Source: Tillus elongatus
Lineage: Eukaryota; Arthropoda; Insecta; Coleoptera; Cleridae
Reading direction: 5' to 3'
DNA length: 64,000 nt
Assembly (NCBI GenBank): GCA_964006375.1
Contig: OZ023267.1
Location: forward strand, 23,921,739-23,985,738
This document shows, one piece after another, positions 20,886 through 33,956 of the stretch. Numbering within the stretch: position 1 is the first letter of the stretch; each line of letters starts with the position of its first letter. The notes under the pieces were generated by a model. It searched no databases. It saw nothing but the letters and a program-made list of their open reading frames with translations, and had not been told where the DNA came from. The position numbers were made by a program, and so were the translations under genes.

Positions 20886-21878
20886 TAATGTCTTTTTCAG
20901 ATAATATCGAATACAGCACTAAAGTTAATAAATTCACTTGCTGTTTTCCCTATTTCCTATTTTTATATTACATATATATTCACAAGCTAAGTAAGTATAA
21001 TAAAGGGACGCCCATAATTAGCATTGAGGCTACACAAACTTAAAAGTAGAGAAGACTTTTTGATCGTGTCTAACTTTGTGCACCCAAAAATTAGTAAAAT
21101 AAATTTACAAAATCTAATAAAAAACAGTTTTACGATATTATTTTAAACAAATCAATAGGAATACGTTTCGCAGCGATTTCGCAATTCGCGAGTGTATGAA
21201 TCTAGCTTTTGTCCAAGACTAATCCGGTAGACGCCGCAAGAAAACAGCTTGTAAATTAAGCTCGATAGGCTTGGACGGTTAACAAACGTAGGTATGTCTA
21301 TTTTTTAAGCGGGAGACTACCTGTTTGAAACATACAATATGAGAAATACAGAAATACACTTTAAAGTACTATCTATTAAAAGAAATATTGACCAACTAAC
21401 CTGCGAAATCATCGATAATAAAAATGGTGGAAGCTGCTTGCATTCGCATACTAAAATTTTGCGCTTCTGAAAGCAAACATTGTCCCGGTATTAGGAAAGA
21501 AAGGCGCGAGGGCTGACAATTTATAAAATTGTCAATTGATTGTACACAGTCTCCATCTATACCATTTTGTCTTAACTAGAGCTGTCGTGACAACAAACTA
21601 CTTGATTCCGCACCGATATGGCGTCCCTGTCGTACATATCACAATGTTCTACATTCTGACATCTTGCATTGATACTTGTAACTGCCATTGTTTAGATTTT
21701 TATCCACCATTTATTTAAATAGCATAGCAGTGCAGTAACGTCATCTGCCTTTGTCAAACATTGTAGATATAATTAAATATTTTTTAATTTTTTGTTAAGA
21801 AAAATTGGGCGTTAAGACCTGATGAACGAACTCATCCAAGCCATTAGCAAAATAAGGGTAAATTTGGTTCAAATCAGG

Positions 21879-21881
<3 letters not shown>
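20886..21881. other. No gene seen
   Basis: Unassigned AT-rich DNA. Family-like sequence (GATGAACGAACTCATCCAAG) begins near 21820. Confidence 0.5.

Positions 21882-21962
<81 letters not shown>
21882..21962. repeat. (TA)n tract
   Basis: A (TA)n run preceded by family-type sequence (AACTCATCCAAGCCATTAGC) and followed directly by repeat S2. Confidence 0.5.
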
Positions 21963-21964
<2 letters not shown>

Positions 21965-22222
21965 CTTTGCAACATTTTCTGATTGTCTAAAAAAAATACA
22001 ATTAAAATAATTTAATAACACGTCCGTAGTCAATATGATTGACACATTGATGGGAAATGACGTTCCAAAACCACATTTGCTCTTTTAAATTCCATAAAAA
22101 AAAGTTGAGGGTAACGTCATAACCACAGTCTAAGTGCGACGTTGCCTTGTGTAAATATGACATTCTGTCTCCAGCTGTCTTTATTTGTTGTCGTGTTCGC
22201 ACTTTGTCAAATTGTTTTAGTG
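21963..22222. repeat. Dispersed repeat S2, copy 1
   Basis: About 93% identical by eye to 29526-29785, including TTTGCAACATTTTCTGATTG, TTGACACATTGATGGGAAAT and CGACGTTGCCTTGTGTAAAT. A minus-strand 66-codon frame spans it but I recognise no family. At the second site it abuts an RT-derived minisatellite, so S2 may be part of the same LINE. Confidence 0.5.
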
Positions 22223-22346
22223 AATTTTCTTAAAAAAATTCACTAATGAGGAGATCTCGACTTTCGAATTTTGAAAAAATTTCTTCAAATGAGCGCTATT
22301 TAGGACCCCCGGAACTCAAATCCGAGGTCAGTTTCAGACTTTATAT

Positions 22347-22417
<71 letters not shown>
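22223..22417 (-). repeat. Interspersed-family tail, minus orientation, with (TA)n
   Basis: GTGAATTTTCTTAAAAAAAT then TCACTAATGAGGAGATCTCG is the hairpin tail read on the other strand. The (TA)n tract is 22349-22417. The rest of the copy is replaced by the element starting at 22418. Confidence 0.5.
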
Positions 22418-22420
<3 letters not shown>

Positions 22421-23105
22421 TGGTCCATTGAAGATGGAAACACCCATGTAAGTTTTATATTTATAATTCGATTTTGATGAACAAAAGATCAAAAAATATA
22501 AGAGAAAAAAGTCTATAAATGCTTTAAAAATTGTTCTCTAACCTGACCTGACCAAGGCCTACTAATGTAGTTTTTCTATGTCCAAAAATTATGAAAGGGG
22601 TTAGAGCTATTTTTAGGAAGAAAATATGTACGCCACTGCATTGGGAATCCTAAATAGATATATACCAAATTTTATCAAAGAAGAAGAATTATTAACCATT
22701 TCAAAGAAGTTTTTTTTGTGTCACCCTTCTAATATAAGACCCCTGTAACTTTTGTATTTATAACGCGATGTTTTAACAGGATCTCAAAAGATATAAAAGT
22801 TCGGGATGCAGCAAGTGCGTTATGGTAGTGAATTTTCATTAAATGCTTCAAATTTAAATAACTCAATTTTCTCTAAACTAAGAAAGTTTAATTTTGGTAT
22901 GTGGTAAGATCTCTCCCAAAGCAACATATCCACCAAATTTCATTAAAATAGGTAAAAAAAAATTTTTCAAAAGAAAACTAAAAAATTTCCCGGAAAACCT
23001 TCTCCGATTTGCGTGGTAACGAACTCGTTCAAGCCATTAATAAAAGAAAGATTTTTGCCGAGTTTCATTAAAATCGGTTAATAACTTTTTGAGTTATCGT
23101 GCGGA

Positions 23106-23194
<89 letters not shown>

Positions 23195-23196
23195 TA

Positions 23197-23275
<79 letters not shown>

Positions 23276-24060
23276 ATATAAAAAGTGAAACTGAACCCGG
23301 ATATGGCTTCTAGGGGTCCGAGTTCGCGCTCATTTGAAATTTTTTTTGCAAAGTCTATAGATCATGTGAAAATTGTTTCCTATGTCATTTGATCGCGGCC
23401 TGCTAATACTATTTTCATATGTCAAAAGTTATAAAAAGGTTTGAGGGTTGGTTTTAGAAAAAAAATTATACGCCATTCTTCAAAACTGTTACCTATCAAA
23501 TTTCATCAAATTTCATCAAAAAATAACTATTAGGTATGAGCCACGATGAAAGTCAACAGCAACATCTACGAAATTGAAGAAAAAAAAAGGTTATAAATGC
23601 TGTGACATGAAAATAGTTTTAGTAGGCCGTGATCGAATGGCATAGGAAACAATTTTCACACGATCCACAGACTTTTACATTTTCTATCTTTTGGGATCCC
23701 GTTGAAAAAAATCGCGTTATAAATACAAAAGTTACAGGCGTGTTTCAATATTAGAAGGGTCACACAAAAAAAAACCTCCCTGAAATGGTTAAAAATTCTT
23801 CTTTGGCGTATATCTATTTTAAGTGGTGCCGAATGCAGAGGCGTACCTCTTTTCTTCCTAAAAACGGCCCTTACCCTCTTTCTTCTTTTTTGACATAAAA
23901 AACTGCATTAGTAGGCTTTGGTCAGGTGACATAACGAATAATTTTCACAGCATTTGCAGAGTTTCGAGTTTCTTATCTTATATCCTATGACGTTTTGTTC
24001 ATCAAAATCGAATTATAAATACGAAAGCTACAGATGTGCTTCAATCTAGAATGGGCTACA

Positions 24061-24062
<2 letters not shown>
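22418..24062. mobile_element. Element with ~380-bp inverted repeats, itself interrupted
   Basis: 22420-22802 is the inverse of about 23688-24060 (TTTATATTTATAATTCGATT, GGCCTACTAATGTAGTTTTT, CACCCTTCTAATAT.A, ACTTTTGTATTTATAACGCG). 23345-23690 folds back on itself as well (TTGTTTCCTATG..ATTTGATC/TGATCGAATGGCATAGGAAA). Both outer ends abut (TA)n, consistent with a TA target. A complete interspersed-family element is nested at 22795-23345. No gene is present, so it is non-autonomous. Confidence 0.5.
22795..23345 (+). repeat. Complete long (TA)n-type interspersed element
   Basis: Head GGGATGCAGCAAGTGCGTTA at 22802, internal CCCGGAAAACCTTCTCCGAT block, TTTTTGAGTTATCGTGCGGA, (TA)n with small interruptions at 23109-23271, then AACATATAAAAAGTGAAACT and GCTTCTAGGGGTCCGAGTTC. 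Confidence 0.5.
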
Positions 24063-24154
<92 letters not shown>

Positions 24155-24225
24155 TTAATTCAAAAGTCAGGATCTCCTCGTTAACGAATTTTTTCATTTT
24201 TCTCTACGAAAATTCACTGAAAGGT
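24063..24225. repeat. (TA)n tract and family hairpin tail
   Basis: (TA)n at 24063-24151, followed by AAAGTCAGGATCTCCTCGTT and a TCTACGAAAATTCACT tail. Confidence 0.5.
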
Positions 24226-24601
24226 CAAGAAGTACCCAAAAAAATGAAATAATTGAAAATTGTATGTTTTTTCGTAAAACATAAAAATGCCCATTTGAAA
24301 CTGTAAACTGCTGATTTTCAAACAAAGATTCTGAAACGAATGTGGGTTTGGGAGAACAAATATTGCAAGAAGTGTATTTTATAAGGTCTTAGGTTTCTGT
24401 TTCAACAGTTTTCGTTCTTGATTTGACTCAATTATTAGTAGACAATTAAATTGAAATAGTCTCTGCGATGTTTTGACAGTAGTTTAAATTTGTGGAGTTT
24501 TGATTTGAAGTGTTATATTTCTTTATTCGACAAAATTACGTGGAATAACTTCCTCTCTTCAGTTAATAAATCTACAAATAAAATTAATATATAAGCAAAA
24601 G
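24226..24601. other. No gene seen
   Basis: Unassigned AT-rich sequence. Confidence 0.5.
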
Positions 24602-24787
24602 TAAAAGTCCGGACGCAGCAAGTGCGTTACGGTGGCGCAGGTTCATCAAACAAATCACAAATTTTAATAGCTTAATTTTTAAAATATGTATACCAAGTAA
24701 ACCAACTTTATAAACTTCGAAGATATTATTTCTTCAATCACATGAAAATTCGTTGCCATAATGTACTTGCTGCGTCCAGACTTTTTA
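24602..24787. mobile_element. Complete short MITE of the GCAGCAAGTGCG family
   Basis: The left end is AAAAGTCCGGACGCAGCAAG and the right end is its inverse, CTTGCTGCGTCCAGACTTTT, with about 180 bp in all. This shows that the recurrent end motif is a true terminal inverted repeat. Confidence 0.5.
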
Positions 24788-27299
24788 TTTGTAAAGATAG
24801 GATTTAATTAGGTTAAAACATGGAATAAAAATTTTGGAAACAGAATCATTACCATTAATCGCTATCTTGGTAAACAGGATAATAATAGTTCTTATGTCTT
24901 TCACTTCTTTGTGATGATTGGCCTCTAAAAGAAGTCGATCGTTAATCCTCTTTTTCAATTTCAATCTAATTTAATACAGATGGCGAGTTCCAAGGCCACA
25001 GCGGCAGAGTTAGATGACCTACCAGCAAGCACGTCACCGGAGCGGTTACCGCGACCTCCTTGTGGGAGAGCTGAATGCACAGATAGATAGAGATTACACC
25101 AGTGTACAATTCACTATTCACATCCAGTATATAGCCAAAGCTATAGCTGGCAATTCAGTTTTAATATATACGGTATGCGTGACGGTTGAAATCAGTAAAC
25201 GTCGTAGGCCGGGGACCGACACTCGACGATAAGACCATTATTCAGTTAACCAGATATACAAGAGAGTTTATGCAACGCGAATCAAGGTAGATGTACTTTC
25301 ACTCCTCGAGTTATGCTTCCAGTTGCGTAATATTCGTGTCGGAAACAATACATCTGCCGCACTAGCTTAGCTGCTCATCTTAACTTATCCCAACCCGTTT
25401 TGATACCTAAAGAAAGAAGATCAGATCAGATGGGCAAAAACGCAGTGACAGACGGCGCGAAATGTGCTTGTTAGTCGTGTGTTTTATGTTGAAGTAAAAT
25501 TTTTGTAATTTACTTAATTTGTTGTGTTATTTCTATGTGTTAAAGCAATTTGAAGTTGTTTTTTGTGTTCGCATCATTGACACTTTAAAAGGTAAGCGCT
25601 TATATCAAACTATTCAGTTTATTCTTAAGGTTTTATGTGGCATTTCACTTTTGAGGTTATGGCGCCGACCACTCCTCGGAATTTTTCTTTATTGTTCAGC
25701 AAGTTCTTTGTTTAACAGATTGATATCGCGAATGTCAGATAAGTAAACGACATTTAAATAAAACCTGCTTATTTGATTCTAGTTTTATGAGATGAAAACC
25801 ATATTACTGCTGTCAAACTTGAAATTGTAGTGGGAAAGATGATGTATAGTAAGAAACTGTTTTTAAAACTTGCCAAAGGGTTTTTATATTAAAGTTTTAA
25901 ACCATTTAATTATATGATATACGAATACCCATTACACATAAAAGCTTCTTGTCAGCTAGAACAATAAATTAAATATGAATGGCATCAACTAATATAAAAT
26001 TCATTTATCAGTTTGACATTCTATAATATTATTATTGCTACTAGAAAACCTGATACCTACACTGTCGTGTTTCCAAGAACAAATTTTCTTCCAAATTTTT
26101 TAACATTGTTGTAATGGCAGTTTAATATTTAATATAATAAACACAAAAAGTGACAGTAGTTATAAAAGTACCTATATTCCTCCCACATTACCACTATTTT
26201 AAACTAAAACCATTTCAGTTGTTAGGTACATATACTTACTTGCTATATAAAAATATATAAGTAATAATAATATGTTTATTGGTAAAAATTATACACTATG
26301 TTGTATACAAAAAGTCAAAGACGTTTTATAATCCTTGCAGATAGGTACCTGGTGTCAATATCAAATGTTTGACTGAAATGTCCCCCAATGAAATGTTTCC
26401 TAATGATATACCGGGTGTTAGGTATATCTGAGATTTTATGTTAGCTTTTTTCGTATTTGGAGGAGATGTGTTGGTCCAAAAGACTTAAATTTTGAGAAAC
26501 CCCGTTTCTCGTAATTATATTATGGCTACTGTTTTGTCGATGACAAATAGGAGACGCTAGTGACACTACAGTAGGTTGACAGTTGTTCCATAACGTCGGC
26601 CGGATTCACCAGACGCCAACAGTCAACGTTGCGTTTACCCAGTCCTTCTGAATTACTGCAAGAACTCAACTGTTGCCGATTTATCAAACCGGAATGATGC
26701 ACAAACGTTACAAAATAGTGCGGTTAATTTGCAGATTAACTTTCGAACGATTTTAAAAACATCGACTGCTGATAGATAAATGTTAGTGTCTTACATGCAC
26801 GCTGACACTATTGTTACCTTTTGTTCTGTCTTATTTCCCGAGTTATTGGCATTTAAAGTTCCTTACACATTACACAGGTTTTTAACAACTTAACAGTACG
26901 GTCCTGTCCCGTGACATCCATTGCCTCCGAAACATTACATTTGACATAAAGTTCACATTGAGTTTGGGAATCCCTAGAATATTCTAGACTCATGGGCAAT
27001 CGCCATTATAACTGACAGTTTATCACTCGCTTTTAGTATGGCGCTAGTACCGGTACACGTTTAGACGATTTCTTATATATTCGTGTGTTGCGAACGTTAT
27101 TTCTGAAATTGTGCGTTGTTTACCTTGTTCTGTTAATGACCATTGCTGTGGTAGTGGCTTATAAGCGGCGTGTGTGGCCTTTTTCTTAGCCGGTGACATC
27201 TTATTTGTTTTCTATGTTGTTTTTGCGATAAGGAAATGTCTAAAGCTGTTAAATTACAAGGTCACAGGTTGTTTACACAACGGCCGGACCTACATAATT
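24788..27299. other. Gene-poor stretch with one possible exon
   Basis: Mostly unassigned. 24981-25091 reads MASSKATAAELDDLPASTSP and on to CTDR before a stop, after a pyrimidine-rich stretch ending AATACAG. That could be a short exon or a lone ORF, but no continuation was found. Around 26405-26560 a mobile-element-like end (CCGGGTGTTAGG) is suspected. Confidence 0.5.
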
Positions 27300-28775
<1,476 letters not shown>

Positions 28776-28779
28776 TTCG

Positions 28780-29040
28780 CCGTAGGGATTTTCCTTTCCC
28801 TCGCGTGCGTACAACCACCCTTGTTGCATAAATCACAAGAAAAAAAATCTTGTTCATCCCCTAAGGAAATTACGGGACCTGGCACGAATAGCGGGGGTAG
28901 GCAGGTTTAGGGGGGGATATTGCTTCAGGATGCGAAAAAGACAGCTTTCAAGCTGTTCTAGGCATGTTTCTGAAAAAAATTCGAAAAGCGTTCGGGAGTT
29001 AATCTGCAAATTTACCAAAGTGCTTCAAGTCAACCGTAAC
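28780..29040. repeat. Dispersed repeat S1, copy 2
   Basis: Counterpart of 20500-20885: TTTTCCTTTCCCTCGCGTGC, CATAAATCACAAGAAAAAAA, GGGGGTAGGCAGGTTTAGGG and GGCATGTTTCTGAAAAAAAT in the same order. It directly follows the truncated LINE. Confidence 0.5.
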
Positions 29041-29525
29041 TTCATCAGTCTCCAACCGCTGATATGAACACTCAGCTGTTCGCGCCTGCTGAACTCAACA
29101 TTTGTATGCGGTAGGTAATAATAGAGTTGTTTTCATTGTAGATCATATAGGTATCTACAATAACTAGTAGAAAAAAAGATGTAGGTATCACTCACCTGTT
29201 GTTTTTCATTTTAAATTTTATAATCAAACCGATTACTGTTTTTACACTACTTTTCTGACGGTGTTTCTTTCGCAATTTGTTGCAACAAAATAGTGATTGT
29301 AGTTTGCAGATATTTCCAGTTTGGCAGTGACCTCAAATTAATAGACAATTTACACATTGATTTCGTTATAAATTTGGACAGGTTTCTTAATATGCATTTA
29401 ATAAGGTCGCGGGTGCTGTCAACGTTGCTAAAAAGATAGCCTTGAATATTATTGTCGCTGTGAAATTGTTTGAATACTGTTCTAGTTCCTGTTTTAAAGC
29501 TTTCTGCATGAGATTGTTAATAACG
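29041..29525. other. No gene seen
   Basis: Unassigned. Confidence 0.5.
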
Positions 29526-29785
29526 ATTACTTTGCAACATTTTCTTACTGTCTAAAAAAATACAATCAAAATAATTTAATAACACATCCGTAGTCAATAT
29601 AATTGACACATTGATGGGAAATGACGTTCCAAAACCACATTTGCTCTTTTAAATTCCATAAAAAAAGTTGAGGGTTACGTCATAACCACAGTCTAACGGC
29701 GACGTTGCCTTGTGTAAATATGACATCTGTCTCCAGCTCTCTTTATTTCTTGTACTGTTCGCACTTCGTCCAATTGTTTTTACTC
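29526..29785. repeat. Dispersed repeat S2, copy 2
   Basis: Near-identical to 21963-22222; joins the RT-derived minisatellite on its right. Confidence 0.5.
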
Positions 29786-29802
29786 TTGGTCTACCTGGTC
29801 AC

Positions 29803-30589
29803 TTTGTTCAGTAAATCACGTTTTACAAAATATGGTAAGTCATTTACGAATAAGATGAAGTTTAAAGGACCAAAGACTGATCCTTGGGGTATAACAAACT
29901 CCATACAATATAAAAGCAGCGTGGATACTAAATTTAACTTTGTTCAGTAAATCACGTTTTACAAAAAAGTCATTTACGAATAAGATGAAGTTTAAAGGGC
30001 CAGGGACTGATCCTTGGTGTATAACAAACTCCATACAATATAAAAGCAGCGTGGATACTAAATTTAACTTTGTTCAGTAAATCACGTTTTACAAAAAAGT
30101 CATTTACGAATAAGATGAAGTTTAAAGGGCCAGGGACTGATCCTTGGGGTATAACAAACTCCATACAATATAAAAGCAGCGTGGATACTAAATTTAACTT
30201 TGTTCAGTAAATTACGTTTTATAAAATAGTCATTTACGAATAAGATGAAGTTTAAAGGGCCAGGGACTGATCCTTGGTGTATAACAAACTCCATACAATA
30301 TAAAAGCAGCGTGGATACTAAATTTAACTTTGTTCAGTAAATCACGTTTTACAAAATAGTCATTTACGAATAAGATGAAGTTTAAAGGGCCAGGGACTGA
30401 TCCTTGGTGTATAACAAACTCCATACAATATAAAAGCAGCGTGGATACTAAATTTAACTTTGTTCAGTAAATCACGTTTTACAAAAAAGTCATTTACGAA
30501 TAAGATGAAGTTTAAAGGGCCAAGGACTGATCCTTGGTGTATAACAAACTGCATACAATATAAAAGCAGCGTGGGTACTAAATTTAAAA
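29803..30589 (-). repeat. Six tandem copies of a 130-bp reverse-transcriptase fragment
   Basis: Unit starts (TTTGTTCAGTAAATCACG) are at 29803, 29939, 30069, 30199, 30329 and 30459; the first unit is 136 bp and the rest 130 bp. On the minus strand each unit reads FVIHQGSVPGPLNFILFVND, a decayed form of the RT motif PQGSVLGPLLF-x-x-Y-x-ND. As 130 is not a multiple of 3, each copy changes frame. This is a minisatellite built from one LINE fragment. Confidence 0.5.
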
Positions 30590-31284
30590 AATAACACAGT
30601 GAGCTTCAAAGATAATTACAAATTTGTTTTAAAAACCATTTTTTGTTATGTTGTTTGCAGAAACTGGTTCGATTGAGTTGATTAAAACGGCTCATTCAAG
30701 CGATTAATATGGAAAAATACTTACCTGCCACCTTTTATTTCATAGGTGGATTCCTTTTGTAAATAAAGTTTAAATTTTCGGCAAATAGGCATGCAGAAGG
30801 GAAGGAGAACCTCTGCGACGAAAAAGCGAACCAAGATTTTTAATTTATGTTTAAATTGTTCTCATTTCCTTTTTTTAAATTTTTTTCCACAGAAGATTTT
30901 GAGGTTGCCCTGTTTGTCAGTGTTACATAGTAAGCTGCAATATTTTATCATCTTCAAAAAGTATGGATGCAGCAAGAGTAAGTAAGTGTTGAAATGGGTC
31001 TGGGTGCAGCGAGTATGGTATGGTAGAGAATTTTTGTAAAAATATTCTAAATCCGATAATTCAATAAATTTCCCATTAAGCTAAAATTTTCAATCTTGAA
31101 CCATAGTAAAACCTATGTAAACGCAGTGGGGTACTAAATTAAAGAAAAATAACATACTGAGCTTTGCGGATAACTACAAATTTGTTTTAAAAAACCTTTT
31201 TTGTTGTTTATTGTTTGCAAAAACTAGTTGGATTGGGTTGACTAAAACGAAACCATCCAATTAATTAATAAGGAAAAATACCTA

Positions 31285-31361
<77 letters not shown>

Positions 31362-31476
31362 TTTCAACCTCTATTTTGGTATTTTCTTCTTCATCTACGG
31401 TCTGATTATGACAGAAAATTCAAGCTTAAATTACTACAGCAAATTTTGACATTTCTACTTGACAACTATAAATTCA

Positions 31477-31567
<91 letters not shown>

Positions 31568-31964
31568 GGCAGGTACATTTTCCTGGTAAATAATTAATTA
31601 TTTTTTTCTGAAAAACTTTTGTAACTTTAATAAAATTTGTGACAGAATTTTTAAAGAGACTTGGAGTACTTACATATTATATCTAGTAAATTTTAATTTT
31701 TTAGCCCCATAGAAAATATAATATTTTTCAAATAATCGTTAACTGGGACTCTAAAAGTGATCTCCAAGGTCCATTTAAATTTAAAGAATTAGCTTTAATA
31801 ATATATCTTACTAATAGTGTACAATTCTTATGAAAATTCACTACTATAACGCACTTGCTGCGTCCCGAACTTTTACAGCTTCAACTGGTTTTGGCATATC
31901 TACAATCACTTAATTATTTGCAATTCATCCCAAAACCACACTTGAATGACAGCCTCAATCATCT
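30590..31964. repeat. Interspersed-family pieces and two (TA)n tracts
   Basis: It contains degenerate family ends near 30968 and 31003, (TA)n at 31286-31357 and 31479-31562, and a minus-strand family end at 31835-31875 (CGCACTTGCTGCGTCCCGAA). No gene. Confidence 0.5.
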
Positions 31965-32457
31965 TACTTTTTGGTGTTCAATCCATTTTTAGCAATCTGG
32001 CTTTGCATATAGACCACAAGTTCTCAATAGAATTATGTCTGGTTAGTTTTCTGGCCCGTCTAGCAGGGTAATCTTTTTGCCCTGGAAATATTTCATCATC
32101 TTCTTGGAAACATGACACGGTGCTGAATCTTGCTGGAAGATTGGTTCGCCAACTGCTCGTTCTTTTTCCAGTTGTCTGGACAAACACGTTTATAACATCC
32201 CTTTATATTTTTCACTGTTCATCATGCCTTCGATAGGTATAAATTTACCTGTTCCCATATATGAAAAAAGTCTGGACACATCTTCTTGAAAACATGACAC
32301 GGTGCTAAATCTTGCTGGAAGATTGGTTCGCCAACTGCTTGTCCTTTTTCCAGTTGTCTCGACAAACACGTTTATAAAATCTAGTTATATTTTTCACTGT
32401 TCATCATGCCTTCGATAGGTATAAATTTACCTGTTCCCATATATGAAAAAAGTCTGG
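31965..32457 (-). pseudogene. Tc1-like transposase fragment with a 182-bp tandem duplication
   Basis: On the minus strand 32187-31978 reads SIENLWSICKARL, matching the SPDLNPIENLW block around the last catalytic residue of Tc1 transposases. Upstream, HVSRRWW-type sequence lies in another frame. The aspartate of the SPDLNPIE block is not recognisable (RARKLTRHNSIENLW). 32098-32279 is repeated at 32280-32457, about 93% alike. The repeated unit ends in the first bases of the adjoining MITE (TCTGGACACA/TCTGGACGCA). Confidence 0.5.
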
Positions 32458-32797
32458 ACGCATCAAGTGGGTAGTGGTAGTGAATTTTCATTAAAATGTT
32501 TTAAATAGCAAATGTGTTTTTTTAAAGAAAGCAGGCATCAAACTTGGTTACCAGTATAACCTATATAGTAGAAACAATATACCATTCATTGCACCAAACA
32601 ATGCACCATTCATCAAAATAACTTTATTGTTTGAAAATGTACAAAAAATTTCCGAAAATATACTTAAAATGTTCCCGAAAAAACTAGTTTCCTGGCCAAC
32701 GAACCTCATAGGTTAATACCAAATTGAGCTATTTAAATTTGAAGCATTTAATACAAATTCGCTACCATAACGCACTTGCTGCGTCCAGAATTTATTT
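32449..32797. mobile_element. MITE of the GCAGCAAGTGCG family (~345 bp)
   Basis: Left end AAAGTCTGGACGCATCAAGT, right end CGCACTTGCTGCGTCCAGAA, inverted. The internal sequence is shared with 37212-37540. Confidence 0.5.
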
Positions 32798-33871
32798 TCT
32801 TATAAAGATGCATTATAATTCGATAGAAAATGCAAAAAATGCAATAATATAAGGCGTGTTCGATTTAAAAAAAATTTGTATCACCGACGACTTATGGGCC
32901 ACTTGTGATTGTAGAAAAAAATTTAAGATGTAGCTCAAGACACCTTATAATTAACGTATAGAATATTTTTTCATATCTTGTATCATACCGAATATATTGA
33001 GCTTTATTGTTTTTTCACGAAAATTACTAAAAATTATATACCGTCAAACGATAAACACTCTAGCTAGTAGTAGCAGTGGTGGGGAGGCCAACGCCAAGCA
33101 AGTAGGCCACCATGGGCCCTCTCTAGCCAAAACTACTGCCAAACCATAAGAGAAAGGGTCTATTTAAAATGAATTTTCTGGAAATATTTTCGTAAAATGA
33201 AGGACAATGACGGTTGAAGCTGAAACATAAGGGTTTCTAGAACACTCTTCTTGCTGCATTTTCTTGAGGTTTTTCCAAATTCAAAACAAAATCTTAAAGA
33301 CATGCGTGGAAACGACTTAGTGGTTAAAGTCCAATGCCCGACAGACAGAGTAGTTAACTGCCACGCGTAGATTGATTCATACAACAGGTATAAACCATAC
33401 ATCAACGGTAACCAAACTAGATAAATAACAGGCATAACACATACTACCCGAAACAGCAATCGTGAAATCCCGACAACAAATATCGCAAATGATAGACGAC
33501 ATAAAATTAAAAATTTGCCAAGTGATTGTTATTTAACTTGGGGCTTCAATCAATTTTTAAAATAAACTATATTTGTAGCTTGATGAACGGCGCCAAATAC
33601 AGTTTTAGCACATTATAGATGTATTATGCTGTGATTTTAGACTGAAAGTGTAGCATAATATGCTAGAAATGTAAACAAAATCAAGTCAAGTCTCTATGAA
33701 AATTATTCCAAAATAGTTTCTTTTATCTTTAAACTTACGACGTAATGCAAGACCGAAACAGTCGTTGAATGTGTTTGAATGACAATTCTATAATTAATTT
33801 TTACGTATACTTTTAATATAATATCCCGGGCACGAAAACGGTGTCAAGTATCATGTAAACAAAACGTTACG
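32798..33871. repeat. Dispersed repeat S3 and unassigned DNA
   Basis: 32870-33050 (TATCACCGACGACTTATGGG ... ATATTGAGCTTTATTG) recurs at 37610-37790 and, more diverged, at 38245-38365. No gene in 33051-33871. Confidence 0.5.
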
Positions 33872-33881
33872 TAACGTATCC

Positions 33882-33943
33882 TTTTTTTTTTTTTCCCTCC
33901 GGGCTCGTCCGCGGCCTTGCCGCCCCGATAGCACCGCAACCCT
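33882..33943 (-). mobile_element. 62-bp LINE tail insertion with 10-bp target duplication
   Basis: On the minus strand this is GCGGTGCTATCGGGGCGGCA plus AGGCCGCGG and a poly-A of about 14. It matches the 3' end of the R1-like LINE at 40475-40530. Flanks are identical: taacgtatcc at 33872-33881 and 33944-33953. It is a severely 5'-truncated retrotransposition event. Confidence 0.5.
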
Positions 33944-33956
33944 TAACGTATCCTTA

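Noticed and set aside
29803..30589. Possible CRISPR-like array
   Set aside because: 130-bp direct repeats have no spacers, the unit is an RT fragment and the genome is eukaryotic.
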